Assembly: GCF_026340975.1 (NCBI RefSeq)
Contig: NZ_JAPEOS010000001.1
Coordinates: forward strand, 952,501 to 1,016,500
Source of the DNA: Streptomyces sp. NBC_01214
GTDB taxonomy: Bacteria > Actinomycetota > Actinomycetes > Streptomycetales > Streptomycetaceae
Length of the DNA stretch: 64,000 bases
Reading direction: 5' to 3'
Part shown: piece after piece, positions 13,977-22,910 of the stretch
Layout of the letters: every line of letters starts with the position of its first letter
How positions within the stretch are numbered: position 1 is the first letter of the stretch
Notes under the pieces: generated by a model
What the model was told of the DNA's origin: nothing
Databases searched by the model: none
What the model saw: only the letters and a program-made list of their open reading frames with translations
Made by a program: the position numbers and the translations under genes

Positions 13977-14744
13977 GGGGGCTCGTCGCGAACCTTGTCG
14001 GAAACCCCGCTGGGGCCGCCCGACGCGGACGGACGAACGTCCTGGTCAGCTTGCGTGCGTATGCGGAGCGGGCAGCGCCCTCGCGGACACTTTCCCGGGC
14101 ACACGCCTGGTAGCCGACTGACCGCTGACAGCCTAGCGGATCAGGCTGGCCGAGGTCGCCTCGATTGCCGTGCGCCTCGGCCACGTCCATCTCGGGGCCT
14201 GTGACCTGCGCGTTTCGGTGACCCGCAGGCCACCAGCACCGCGAGCATGATCTGCGGATGACCCCCGGCCCCGTTGTTGCACCGCTGCTTGGCGAATACC
14301 GCAAGGTTTGCCGTCGCGTCCGGGACCGCCCCCGGACGCTGACACCGTGCGGCGAGCGATCGAAGCACGGGGGTGTGCCCGGTCCCGCCGCTCGCGCCCG
14401 CCTCGTACTTGACCGCGGGGACGTCTCCGGCCGCGAGCCCGGTCACCTTGGAGAGTCTCGGCGACCAACTCCTGCGCTTCCACGAGGTGATCGGTCACCG
14501 GAAGGGCGAGGCCGCCGGGGGTTCCGGAGGAACTGCAGCCCATCCAGGCCCCGGTAATGCAGCCGTATTACCAGCCAAGCGCATCGGGTTCGCGCTGTGG
14601 AGCTACGGCGTTAGCCCCTACGGCCGAGATCGCGAGTGTGTCGGAGCAGTCCACGCAGACGTCCTTGCTACCGTCCACTTCGCCTAAATCGCCCGTAAGG
14701 GAATCATTCGCACCTATCGGTGGCCGAGAGGAAAAAGACGGACT
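13977..14744. other. 768-bp stretch without a convincing gene
   Basis: Several open frames exist on both strands but none has a ribosome site, recognisable domain or Streptomyces-like third-position bias; one minus-strand piece near 14220-14290 (HPQIMLAVLVACG) looks like a fragment of a lost gene. An inverted repeat GGTAAT-N8-ATTACC lies at 14553-14572. The last 60 bases should hold the promoter for the oxidoreductase at 14745. The stretch may be decayed DNA behind the tRNA. Confidence 0.5.
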
Positions 14745-16238
14745 ATGAACGACTTTTCCCGTCGCAAACTACTCAAGGCGACCGCGGTCGCCGGTGCCGG
14801 CGCGGTCGTCGCGCAAGGCGTCACGACCGCGGAGGCCCACGGTGCGAGCGCCGTGAACGAGCCCCCCAAGCACACGAAGTGCCCGCCGGCTAAGCTGACC
14901 GGCCGCATCGTCCGCCCCGACAACGCCGGGTACACGGAAGCCCGCCTCGGCTGGGACCAGCTCTTCTCCCACTACCCGCTGGTCATCGTCTTCGCCCAGA
15001 ACACCCAGGACGTGGTCAACGCCCTGACGTGGTCCCGGCAGAACGACGTCGCGGTACGGGTCCGGAGCGGCCGCCACAGCCTTGAGGGCTGGTCGAACGT
15101 CGACAACGGTCTCGTGATCGACATCAGCGAGCTGAAGTCGGTCCACATCGACAGCGCCGCCCGGATCGCGACGGTCGGCGCCGGGCTCAGCCAGCTGGAA
15201 GCGGTGACCACGCTCGCGGAGCAGAACTTCGCGGTGACGACGGGGACCGAAGGCACCGTGGGCCTGTCCGGGGCGACACTCGGCGGCGGTTTCGGCTTCC
15301 TCACCCGCTGGCTCGGCATGGCCTGCGACAGCCTGATCGGTGCTGAGATCGTGGTTGCGGAAGGCGACGAGTGCGCCAAGGTGGTCAAGGTCGACCTGCG
15401 CCACCACGGGGACCTGCTCTGGGCGCTGCGCGGAGCCGGCAACGGCAACTTCGGGATCGTCACCTCACTCACCTACAACGTGGCCCCGCTGAAGAGCGTC
15501 ACGTACGTACAGGCCACCTGGGACGGAATCGGCGACCTGCGCAGGATCTTCGACACCTATCAGCGCACTGCGCCGTACATCGACGACCGCCTCGGCACCC
15601 AGCTCGAAATCCACCGGAACCAGATTTTCCTGTTCGGGGTCCTCGCGGAAGGAACACCCGCGGAGGCGAAGAAGCTGCTGGACCCGCTCCTGTCGATCGA
15701 CAGCCCGCAAGTGGCGGTGCAGGTGGGGAACTGGGGCGACGTGTATGCCGGCTTCCAGATCCCGACCGCGGACGAACCCGCGAACTGGAAGTTCTACTCC
15801 CAGTTCACCAGAAAGCCGTTCCCGAGCAAGGCGATCGATGTGATCGTCTCGTACATGCAGAACGCGCCCACGGACGACAGCAACTTCTTCGCGCAGGCGT
15901 TCGGCGGGGCGGTCAGGAAGACCCCCCGTGGCGGCACCGCGTTCCCGCACCGCGATGCGCTCTTCTACTCCGAGCCCGGTGCCGGCTGGGGCACCCGCTC
16001 CGAAGAGCCGGGCGTCTGCGACCCGCTCACCCCGCAGGCCCAGGCCTGGATCGCCGAATTCAGCCTGGCCCTGCGCCCCTACGTGGACGGCGCCTACGTC
16101 AACGTGCCGAACGTGGGCATGCAGGACTGGGAGACCGCCTACTGGGGATCCAACTTCGACCGACTGCGCACGATCAAGGCGGAGTACGACCCGCACAACG
16201 TCTTCAAGTACGAGCAGAGCATTCCGCCCGCGTCCTGA
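14745..16238 (+). CDS. Tat-exported FAD-linked oxidase (berberine-bridge type)
   Basis: 497 residues. A twin-arginine signal (NDFSRRKLLKATAVAGAGAVV) precedes a PCMH-type FAD domain: VRVRSGRHSLEGWSN with the flavin-linking His111, then TEGTVGLSGATLGGGFGFLTR. The C-terminus has the BBE signature, YWGSNFDRLRTIKAEYDPHNVFKYEQSIPP. Family members oxidise sugars, alcohols or ring carbons and pass electrons to oxygen, making H2O2. The second covalent link common in this family (a Cys before TVG) is absent: the position reads TEGTVG, so FAD is probably held by His alone. It is exported folded with cofactor. A strong hairpin separates it from the haloperoxidase 317 bp downstream. Confidence 0.9.
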   Translation: MNDFSRRKLLKATAVAGAGAVVAQGVTTAEAHGASAVNEPPKHTKCPPAKLTGRIVRPDNAGYTEARLGWDQLFSHYPLVIVFAQNTQDVVNALTWSRQNDVAVRVRSGRHSLEGWSNVDNGLVIDISELKSVHIDSAARIATVGAGLSQLEAVTTLAEQNFAVTTGTEGTVGLSGATLGGGFGFLTRWLGMACDSLIGAEIVVAEGDECAKVVKVDLRHHGDLLWALRGAGNGNFGIVTSLTYNVAPLKSVTYVQATWDGIGDLRRIFDTYQRTAPYIDDRLGTQLEIHRNQIFLFGVLAEGTPAEAKKLLDPLLSIDSPQVAVQVGNWGDVYAGFQIPTADEPANWKFYSQFTRKPFPSKAIDVIVSYMQNAPTDDSNFFAQAFGGAVRKTPRGGTAFPHRDALFYSEPGAGWGTRSEEPGVCDPLTPQAQAWIAEFSLALRPYVDGAYVNVPNVGMQDWETAYWGSNFDRLRTIKAEYDPHNVFKYEQSIPPAS

Positions 16239-16555
16239 TGGACGAGCAGGGCCTGCGCCCCCTCCCCCGACCGGTGAGGGGGCGCAGGCGCGTCGACGGC
16301 CTCCGCCGGGTGGTGAACGGGTCCCGCACGGCTCGGCTTGGACGAGCGGGCCGCGTTGCCTGAGTTGTTCGCCAAGGAGTGCGGTTGGTCCGCGGCGGGG
16401 AGGGGCGAAGGCCTGAGCGGGCGGCACAGGTCTTCCAACGGCGGCAGCGGCATGCGCATGGGAAGTCGCGTCCGTTCGCGGCCAGTTGGTGCACCGCCCA
16501 TCCATCGCGACCGCGATCGGATGCGCATTTCCATGTACATACCGAAAGGAACGCC
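16239..16555. other. 317-bp intergenic region between oxidase and haloperoxidase
   Basis: Contains the terminator at 16251-16289 and then about 265 bp with no credible ORF. The promoter and leader of the haloperoxidase gene are expected in the last 100 bp; ribosome site AAAGGA lies 6 bases before GTG 16556. Confidence 0.6.
16251..16289 (+). terminator. 14-bp perfect stem terminator
   Basis: GCCTGCGCCCCCTC, 11-base loop, GAGGGGGCGCAGGC, starting 12 bases after the oxidase stop codon. Confidence 0.8.
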
Positions 16556-18052
16556 GTGCCCCTCATGCCCAACCATGGCCGCCAGTCGGCCGCGAAGTCC
16601 GCGCTACCGCGCTCGAAGTCCCGCGCAGGCAGGCGCCTGGGACGGCTCCGGGCCGTCGTCGTGGCCGGTGCCCTGCTTGCCGGGCTGAGTCCGGTGGCGG
16701 CCGCTGCGCCGCAGGCCGCCGCCGGGCCGGAGCGCAAGGGCGATCCGACGCAGTACTGGAACAAGGTCCTGCTTCAGACGTTCCGCAATGCGCGGGGCTG
16801 GGACGCCTCGCCCGGCAAACTCTCCCGATCCGGGGCCATGGTCTTCGCGGCGATCTACAACGCCGAGAGCGCCTACCAGAACACGTACGGAACCATGAAG
16901 TACGAGCCGTACCTCAACCGGCCGCTCAAGTACGCCACCGACTCGTCGAAGCCGCCCGCGGACGAAGAAGAGCGGCTGATCGACCGCACGGCGTACCGGA
17001 TGCTCTCCGAGCTGTACCCGGGAGACCGGGCCTTCATCGACGCCCGGTACGAGGCCCGGACCGGCCGCTCCCCCCGTGCCCACGACCCCCTCGACCGCCT
17101 CGTGGTCGACCGCGTGGTGAGGCAGATCAACAAGGCGCGGGCGAACGACGGTTCGGACAACCCGGAGCTCTACGACGGCGACACCACCACACCCGGAGCC
17201 TGGCGGCCGACGGGCGAAGAGGCGACGGCTGACGAGGGGGCCTGCCAGGAGCCTGGCGACGCGGTGACCCCGAACTGGGGCAAGGTGAAGCCGTTCGTGC
17301 TCCGCTCCGGTTCGCAGTTCCGGCCTCCCAGCCTGCGCGGCTTCACTTCCTACGACAAGATGGTGAACAGCCCGGAGTATGCGCGCCAGGTCGACGAGGT
17401 GCGACGCGTGGGTGCCGTCGACTCCACCGAGCGCACCCGCGAACAGACCGTCATCGGCTGGTTCTGGGACCACGACCTGAACGGCACCTACCACCCCCCG
17501 GGGCAGCTGCTCCAGCTGACCGGGACGGTCGCCAAGAAGTTCAAGCTCGACACGTACGAGACGACCCGCTTGTTCGCACTGTCGGCGCTAACCCTCGCGG
17601 ATGCCGGGATCACGGCCTGGGACAGCAAGTTCGACGGGCCCATCAACGAATGGCGTCCGGTGTCCGCGATCCAGGCGCTGGGCGGAGAGAACGCGAACTG
17701 GCAACCCCTCAGCGCGGACCGGGCGGGAAAGCCGTGGACCCCGTGCTTCATCGCCTGGACCTCCGGGCACGCCAACTTCACCGGTGCGTGGGCAGCCGCG
17801 ATGCAGAACTTCTTCGGCCGTGACGACGCCTCGTTCACCGCGCAGTCCGAGGACCCGCACACCCTCGAGCGGTTCCGCCGGATGAACAGCTTCAGCCAGG
17901 TCGCCGAGGAGGGCGAGTTCAGCCGAATGTGGCTGGGCGTGCACTTCCGCTGGGACGCCGAGGACGGGAGGGAGATCGGCACCAACGTCGGCGACTACGT
18001 GTTCGCCAACGCGCTCCAGCCGACGCGATCGAGCCGTCCGCATCAGCAGTGA
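16556..18052 (+). CDS. Exported vanadium-dependent haloperoxidase (PAP2 fold)
   Basis: 498 residues. A long basic n-region then hydrophobic VVVAGALLAGL and an AAAAPQAAAG cleavage zone indicate export. All vanadate-pocket motifs of the haloperoxidase/PAP2 superfamily are present in order: KFDGPINEWRPVSAIQ (Lys and Arg-Pro, about 360-370), TSGHANFTGAWA (about 402), and SRMWLGVH (about 456-463; Arg and vanadate-binding His). The enzyme uses H2O2 to oxidise halide to hypohalous acid; secreted bacterial members halogenate metabolites or act in defence. Start GTG 16556 with AAAGGA 6 bases upstream. The flavin oxidase upstream is a plausible peroxide source. A phosphatase of the same fold is less likely given the length and WRP context. 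Confidence 0.88.
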   Translation: MPLMPNHGRQSAAKSALPRSKSRAGRRLGRLRAVVVAGALLAGLSPVAAAAPQAAAGPERKGDPTQYWNKVLLQTFRNARGWDASPGKLSRSGAMVFAAIYNAESAYQNTYGTMKYEPYLNRPLKYATDSSKPPADEEERLIDRTAYRMLSELYPGDRAFIDARYEARTGRSPRAHDPLDRLVVDRVVRQINKARANDGSDNPELYDGDTTTPGAWRPTGEEATADEGACQEPGDAVTPNWGKVKPFVLRSGSQFRPPSLRGFTSYDKMVNSPEYARQVDEVRRVGAVDSTERTREQTVIGWFWDHDLNGTYHPPGQLLQLTGTVAKKFKLDTYETTRLFALSALTLADAGITAWDSKFDGPINEWRPVSAIQALGGENANWQPLSADRAGKPWTPCFIAWTSGHANFTGAWAAAMQNFFGRDDASFTAQSEDPHTLERFRRMNSFSQVAEEGEFSRMWLGVHFRWDAEDGREIGTNVGDYVFANALQPTRSSRPHQQ

Positions 18053-18251
18053 ACCGACGCCCTGGCCCGCGCCAGCGGAGGGGCTGCTCGTACCAACGCC
18101 GTTCGGTTGAAGCGGGACCGGGTGAGTCAAGGGTCGTAGGTGGTCCGGTCGTCACCAGTCCCAGGTATGAGGAGCAGGGGTGGGCAGGGCTTGGTCTTCG
18201 GTGCTCGGCTCGCCCGGACGGATGCTCTGCCGGTGCTCCGGGGTGTGGAAA

Positions 18252-18291
18252 CCGGCCCGCCCCCTCCGCGATCGCGGAGGGGGCGGGCCGG
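18252..18291. terminator. Perfect 40-bp palindrome between convergent genes
   Basis: Twenty-base arms beginning CCGGCCCGCCCCCTCCGCGA and meeting without spacer. It lies 200 bp after the haloperoxidase stop and 17 bp beyond the stop of the gene ending at 18309, so it most likely ends both transcripts. Confidence 0.8.
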
Positions 18292-18308
18292 CAGGTCGGG
18301 GTCGGCGG

Positions 18309-21300
18309 TCAGCCGGCCAGGGGTGTCGCGAGGCCGGGCGTGTGCCAGCGTTGGTTGTTGTTGCCCATGCAGTCCCAGATGTGGAGTTGTGTTCCGTTGT
18401 CGAGCCGTGCGGACGGCACGTCGAGGCAGCGGTTGGCGGTCGGGTTGAAGAAGCCGCCCGTCGCCGTGGGGAGCCACTGCTGGTTGTAGGCGCCGGTAGC
18501 GCACGTCCACAGCAGGACCGGGGTGCCGTTGGCCGTGCCACCTCCTGCAACGTCCACGCACTTTCCGCCGACGCGGAGTTCACCGTTCGCAGTGACCTCG
18601 AACCTCTGGGCGGTGTCCTGGTCGGTGCTGCTGCAGTCCCAGATCTGGATGCGGTTGCCATCGGCGTTGTTGCCGCCGTTGTTGTCCGCGCACTTGGCCG
18701 AGCTCAATGCCGAGACCAGTTTGGTGCCGGCGCCCGCGGTGGTGGGGACGGTGGAGTGGGAGTAGACCGCGACGTTGCTGATCTTGCCCTCGAAGTAGGA
18801 GGAGGGCAGGCTCCGGTGCTTGTAGCGGCCCAGGACCAGGGGGCCGGTGGCGTTCCAGGCGCTGGTCTTGGCGTGGTGGCCGGTGCCGGCCAGGGTGCCG
18901 TTGACGTACAGGGCGATCAGGCCGGTGGTGGCGTCGTAGGTGGCGGTCAGCTGGGTCCACGCGCCGGTCTTGACCTTGGCGACTTCGTTCATGGTGATGG
19001 TCTGGTCGTAGGCCCAGTCGTCGTCGTCCTTGACCGACATCGCGAAGCGCCAGGTGCCGTCGGCGTCGTGCCAGAGCATGAAGCCGCTGGCGTGCTGGCC
19101 GTCCTGGCTGAGGACGACGGACGGCTTCTCCGACTTGGCCCAGGCCGACACCGTGAAGCTCCGGGTGGTGTCGACGCCGGGGCCGGTGGCGGTGACGCTG
19201 CCGGAATTGCCGTCGAGGGCGAGCACCTTGGTGGCGGTGCCGGCGACGGTGTCGTTGGCCCAGGTGGCGCCGGTGGCGCTGAGCGTGGCGTTGTTGCGGC
19301 GGCGCAGGTCAGCGGCAGCGGATCCCGCGCCTTCGTCCAGCTTCCAGTGCGAGCCGGAGATGCGGGCATCGCCCATGGTGCGGCCGTTACCGAATCCGGT
19401 GACCTTCCCGGTGGTGGCGGTGCCGTCCCAGGTGCGCAGCCGGTGGAGGCTGTCCAGGGCCCAGAGGTCGGGGATGCCGTCGGCGCTGGTGTCGCCCGAC
19501 GAGCCGACTACGGGATGGGTGGCGCCCTGGAGGCCGGAGGCGATCTTGGTGCGCTTGGTGTGGTCACCGAGGGCTGCCGGGTTTCCGGCGACGTTCGCGT
19601 ACTGGTAGACGTCACCGGTGGTGCCGTCGCGGGCCCACAGGTCGGGAAGGCCGTCGCCGGTGGCGTCGCCGGGTGCGATGAGGGTGAGGTTGTCCCAGCC
19701 GGTGGGGCTGAGGACGAGTACGAGCGGATCGCGCAGCTCGCCGGTGGCACCGGTGCCCTGGAAGAGCACCAGTGAACTGTTCGTGCCGTCGTTCTCCACG
19801 GTGAGGAGGTCGTTGCGCGGGGTGGCGCCCGTTTCCGGCAGCGCGTCACCGACGGCAAGGATCTGCTTGACCCGGGTCCAGTTCTCGACGTACTCCGCAC
19901 CGCAGGGTCGGCCGGTGGCGGCTACCTTGCAGTCTTGCGTGTAGGGCCGTGGCACACCGGCTGCGTTGGTCCGGTTGTAGTAGAGGCCGCCGTTGGCTTC
20001 GAGGCCGCCCTTGGTGAGGGAGTTGCGGTAGAGCGTGAGCTCCCCGTCGCGGTAGGTCCACAGGTCGTCGATGCGGATGCCGTTGCCGCCGCGGTGCGTC
20101 GTCAGCGTGCCGGGGCCCCAGCCCTTGCCCCCGGGGCTGTTGGCCACGTTGGAGGCGATGACGCCGCCGGCGGCCGGGTCGACGGCGGTCGGGTAGACGA
20201 CGAGGTCGCCGTTGTCCGTCGGGGCGATGAAGTCGACCCGCTCGTCACCGGTGATGTCGCCGAGGGTCGTCTTGGCGTTCGGGTTGTCGGGCACGTAGAA
20301 GGCGTACGTGTGCTGCTGCGAGCGGTTGCCCGCGCGGTCCACGGACTGGACGCGAAGGACGTTGGTGCCCCAGGTCGTGGGGGTGAGCTTGAGGGTGGCG
20401 CTCCCGTCAGCGGCCGCTTCGACCTGTTGGGCGCCGCCCACCGGGATGGTTCCGTTCAGGGACCACTCGTAGGAGGTGACCCCGCTGAGGGAATCGGTGG
20501 ACTTCACCGTGAAGGTTCCGGGCTGGCCGATGTGCTGCGCGGAGCCGGGCAGGGTGCCGGACGGCGGGTACTCGGCGGAGGTGACCACGGGAACGGACGG
20601 CGGCTGGGTGTCCATGGTGAAGCTGCATCCGGTGACCCAATTGGATGCCATGTCCCCGTCACCGCTCTGGACCTGCCAGCTGTAGGTGTGGCCGTCCACG
20701 AGGTAGGTGGGGTGGGCGGCGACCCAGTGGGTTCCAGCCGCGGACCCGATCCAACCGCTGTCGAAGGCGAGGCTGGAGTCCGCGGTGTCGTTGACCAGGA
20801 AGCGGGCGGCGTTCGTCTGCCCGTCCGGGTCGCCGATCCAGGCACCGATGCTGAGGCCCGCGTAGTTGGTGGCGCCCACCCAGCCGCAGCCGGTGCCACT
20901 GGGGTTCTGCGGCGCGGGGAACGTGCCCAGCGCCCAGGGGTCGTACGGGCGCCGGTTGTACTCGACGTACAGGAACGGCAGGTCGTTCTTGTTGCGGGTG
21001 AAGCGCTTGAAGGAGTTGTTGCTGCCGCTCTTGGACTCGTTGGACGCGAAGAGCCCGTAGGTGAGGTTGCCGCGCCAGTAGTTGGCGGCGAGGTGGTTGA
21101 GCACGTCCCACTCGCCGCGGCTCGTGGAGCCGGGGCAGCCGGGGCCGCCCGCGCTGTTGATGGAGGTGGTGCGCAGGACCTCCCAGTCGCGTGGCTGGGT
21201 GTCCCAGGTGATGTTGGAGGGCAGCTCTCCGGTGGAGTGCAGGTCCACGTCGTAGGTCCGGCTGCACGTCGCGTCCGCCGCGTACGACTGGGTCGCGAAG

Positions 21301-22607
21301 AAGGAGGCCTTCCTGAGGCTCTTGTCGCCCAGGTCGCTGGTGTCGACCTGTACGTAGTAGCGCTCCAGTCCGGTTCTGGCCCGCCAGCGCTGGTAGCCGA
21401 CGCCCGGGTCGTAGGTGTCGTTGTAGTCGTCGTAGTTGTTGGCGCCCGGGTAGGCCTCCTGGACCCAAGCCCAGTGCTGCGTGCCGCGGCTGGTGGGCTG
21501 CCACGCCGGATCGATGTACACCGGGTAGGCGGTCGCGGGGTCGGTGAGGAAGGCCTGGTCCGGTGCCAGGGCGAGGGAATCCTTGCCCAGGTCGGCCCGG
21601 AGCGGGGCGACCTTGGCGAAGTCGCCCGGGCCGTCGGTGCCGGAGACGGGCCGGGCAGGTTCTTCGTCCGCGCCGGTCGGCGCGGACCCTCGGCCCTTGG
21701 CCGCTTGGGAGAACGCGGTGGAGCTGGAGGGCTTGGAGAGCGGAGCCCGGACCGGGGCGGTGGAGTCCCACATCGTCGGGGCCGGGGCGCGGAAGACCGT
21801 ACGGCCCGAGGCGTCGGCCGCCTTGAGGTTGCCCTGGCCGTCGGCGGAGACGGTCACGCCTTCGCCCTTGAGGCCCGTGGTCAGCTTGGCGAGCTTCGGG
21901 TGCTTGGCGGCCTCGGCGGACTTGACGACGAGGATCTGGGAGATTCCGCCGGCCTTGTCGGCCGTCACCTTCAGGTCGGTGCCCGGGACCACTTCGCGGT
22001 AGAGGGCGCTCTCGCCCTCCAGCACGGGTGTGGGGAGCGGCTCCGGCCAACTCAGCACGAGCTGCTTGCCGTCCTGCTCCAGAGTGGCGAGCGGCACGGT
22101 GCCGCCGCCGGACAGGGTCAGACCGTTGGTGGTCGCCTTCGGGCGGAGCATGCCGTCGGCCGCCTTGACGAGGGTGGCGTCGAGGTCGACCCATGTGCCG
22201 TCGCGCTGGGTGCGCAAGGGAGCGACGCTGCGGGTCAGGCTGAGGGAGCCGTTCGGGTTGGCCACCACGGCGTCGGTCTCGGTGGTCGCCGCAGCCACGG
22301 GCACGGGCTTCCCGGTGCGCTTGGCCTCCGCGAGCGCTGCGTCTTCCGCGGCCTCCCGTTCGGTCGTCGGCCGCTTCGGCGGCGTCTGAGCTGCGGGTGC
22401 TCCGGGTGCTCCGGGTGCTCCTGGTGCGGCGGGTGCTGCTGGTGCGGCCGGTTTGCCCGCCGCCGGTGCTGCCGGTTTGCCCGCCGCCGGTGCCGCTGAA
22501 GCGGCCGGTGCTGCGCCGACGGACGTGATGGGCAGGGCCAGTGTGACCAGCCCCGCAATGGCGATCGGCCAGCTGGCTGGTCGCCTCTTTCTCAGTGTGC
22601 CCCCCAC
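18309..22607 (-). CDS. Giant secreted DNRLRE / FG-GAP / LamG / ricin-lectin protein
   Basis: 1432 residues. A Sec signal (about 1-35) is followed by an Ala/Pro/Gly-rich linker. Then, roughly: a pre-domain 110-345; a DNRLRE-type wall or carbohydrate-binding domain 360-560 (RYYVQVDTSDLGDKSLRKA); Ig/Fn3-like modules 570-775 (YEWSLNG, AGNRSQQHTYAFYVPD); FG-GAP/VCBS blades 780-1080 (LGDITGDERVDF, DATGDGLPDLW, DTSADGIPDLW); a LamG domain 1085-1285; and a ricin B lectin domain 1290-1425 with repeated QxW-type ends. It likely binds glycans on the cell surface. I chose GTG 22607 (GGGGAG 6 bases upstream) over TTG 22640. It diverges from the RHS gene, and in Bacillus WapA the DNRLRE module is part of the RHS protein itself. 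Confidence 0.88.
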   Translation of the reverse strand: MGGTLRKRRPASWPIAIAGLVTLALPITSVGAAPAASAAPAAGKPAAPAAGKPAAPAAPAAPGAPGAPGAPAAQTPPKRPTTEREAAEDAALAEAKRTGKPVPVAAATTETDAVVANPNGSLSLTRSVAPLRTQRDGTWVDLDATLVKAADGMLRPKATTNGLTLSGGGTVPLATLEQDGKQLVLSWPEPLPTPVLEGESALYREVVPGTDLKVTADKAGGISQILVVKSAEAAKHPKLAKLTTGLKGEGVTVSADGQGNLKAADASGRTVFRAPAPTMWDSTAPVRAPLSKPSSSTAFSQAAKGRGSAPTGADEEPARPVSGTDGPGDFAKVAPLRADLGKDSLALAPDQAFLTDPATAYPVYIDPAWQPTSRGTQHWAWVQEAYPGANNYDDYNDTYDPGVGYQRWRARTGLERYYVQVDTSDLGDKSLRKASFFATQSYAADATCSRTYDVDLHSTGELPSNITWDTQPRDWEVLRTTSINSAGGPGCPGSTSRGEWDVLNHLAANYWRGNLTYGLFASNESKSGSNNSFKRFTRNKNDLPFLYVEYNRRPYDPWALGTFPAPQNPSGTGCGWVGATNYAGLSIGAWIGDPDGQTNAARFLVNDTADSSLAFDSGWIGSAAGTHWVAAHPTYLVDGHTYSWQVQSGDGDMASNWVTGCSFTMDTQPPSVPVVTSAEYPPSGTLPGSAQHIGQPGTFTVKSTDSLSGVTSYEWSLNGTIPVGGAQQVEAAADGSATLKLTPTTWGTNVLRVQSVDRAGNRSQQHTYAFYVPDNPNAKTTLGDITGDERVDFIAPTDNGDLVVYPTAVDPAAGGVIASNVANSPGGKGWGPGTLTTHRGGNGIRIDDLWTYRDGELTLYRNSLTKGGLEANGGLYYNRTNAAGVPRPYTQDCKVAATGRPCGAEYVENWTRVKQILAVGDALPETGATPRNDLLTVENDGTNSSLVLFQGTGATGELRDPLVLVLSPTGWDNLTLIAPGDATGDGLPDLWARDGTTGDVYQYANVAGNPAALGDHTKRTKIASGLQGATHPVVGSSGDTSADGIPDLWALDSLHRLRTWDGTATTGKVTGFGNGRTMGDARISGSHWKLDEGAGSAAADLRRRNNATLSATGATWANDTVAGTATKVLALDGNSGSVTATGPGVDTTRSFTVSAWAKSEKPSVVLSQDGQHASGFMLWHDADGTWRFAMSVKDDDDWAYDQTITMNEVAKVKTGAWTQLTATYDATTGLIALYVNGTLAGTGHHAKTSAWNATGPLVLGRYKHRSLPSSYFEGKISNVAVYSHSTVPTTAGAGTKLVSALSSAKCADNNGGNNADGNRIQIWDCSSTDQDTAQRFEVTANGELRVGGKCVDVAGGGTANGTPVLLWTCATGAYNQQWLPTATGGFFNPTANRCLDVPSARLDNGTQLHIWDCMGNNNQRWHTPGLATPLAG

Positions 22608-22910
22608 GGCAAACTCCCCGGTTTGATTGCTGCCTGTCAACTGGGCGTGAACGCTAACAGCCCCTTTGGCATATCCCCCGTGGGCGCGAATATGGAATCG
22701 GATATTCCTTGGAATTTATTCCCATAATCGTGATCAATTGACTGATGCAAATGAGTCAACCCCTGGGTCGGCGGACTCTTTTCGGACATCTTTGCGGGGT
22801 GGGCGCGTCGGTGGGGCACGCCTTGTCCGAATTGCTCTGCATTTTGCGATTTGCTAACACGCTAGGCTCCCAGGCCAATTGATCCACTCGGCGACCTTGG
22901 GGGGAATGCC
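22608..22910. promoter_or_regulatory. Shared AT-rich divergent promoter region of the lectin and RHS genes
   Basis: 303 bp, clearly richer in A/T than its surroundings. It holds two adjacent palindromes (22694-22708 and 22711-22722), and two same-direction copies of GCTAACA, one near each gene. No ORF is credible. Both giant genes must be transcribed from here. Confidence 0.7.
22694..22722. promoter_or_regulatory. Double GGAAT/ATTCC palindrome
   Basis: GGAAT-CGGAT-ATTCC at 22694-22708 and GGAAT-TT-ATTCC at 22711-22722, two bases apart. Candidate operator pair for one regulator controlling both divergent genes. Confidence 0.6.

Noticed and set aside
14133..14687. Several overlapping short frames in the region after the tRNA
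   Set aside because: No ribosome site, no recognisable domain and poor codon bias; treated as non-coding or decayed.
18252..18291. The 40-bp palindrome as a recombination or attachment site
   Set aside because: Its place between two convergent stops and its GC-rich arms are better explained as a bidirectional terminator.
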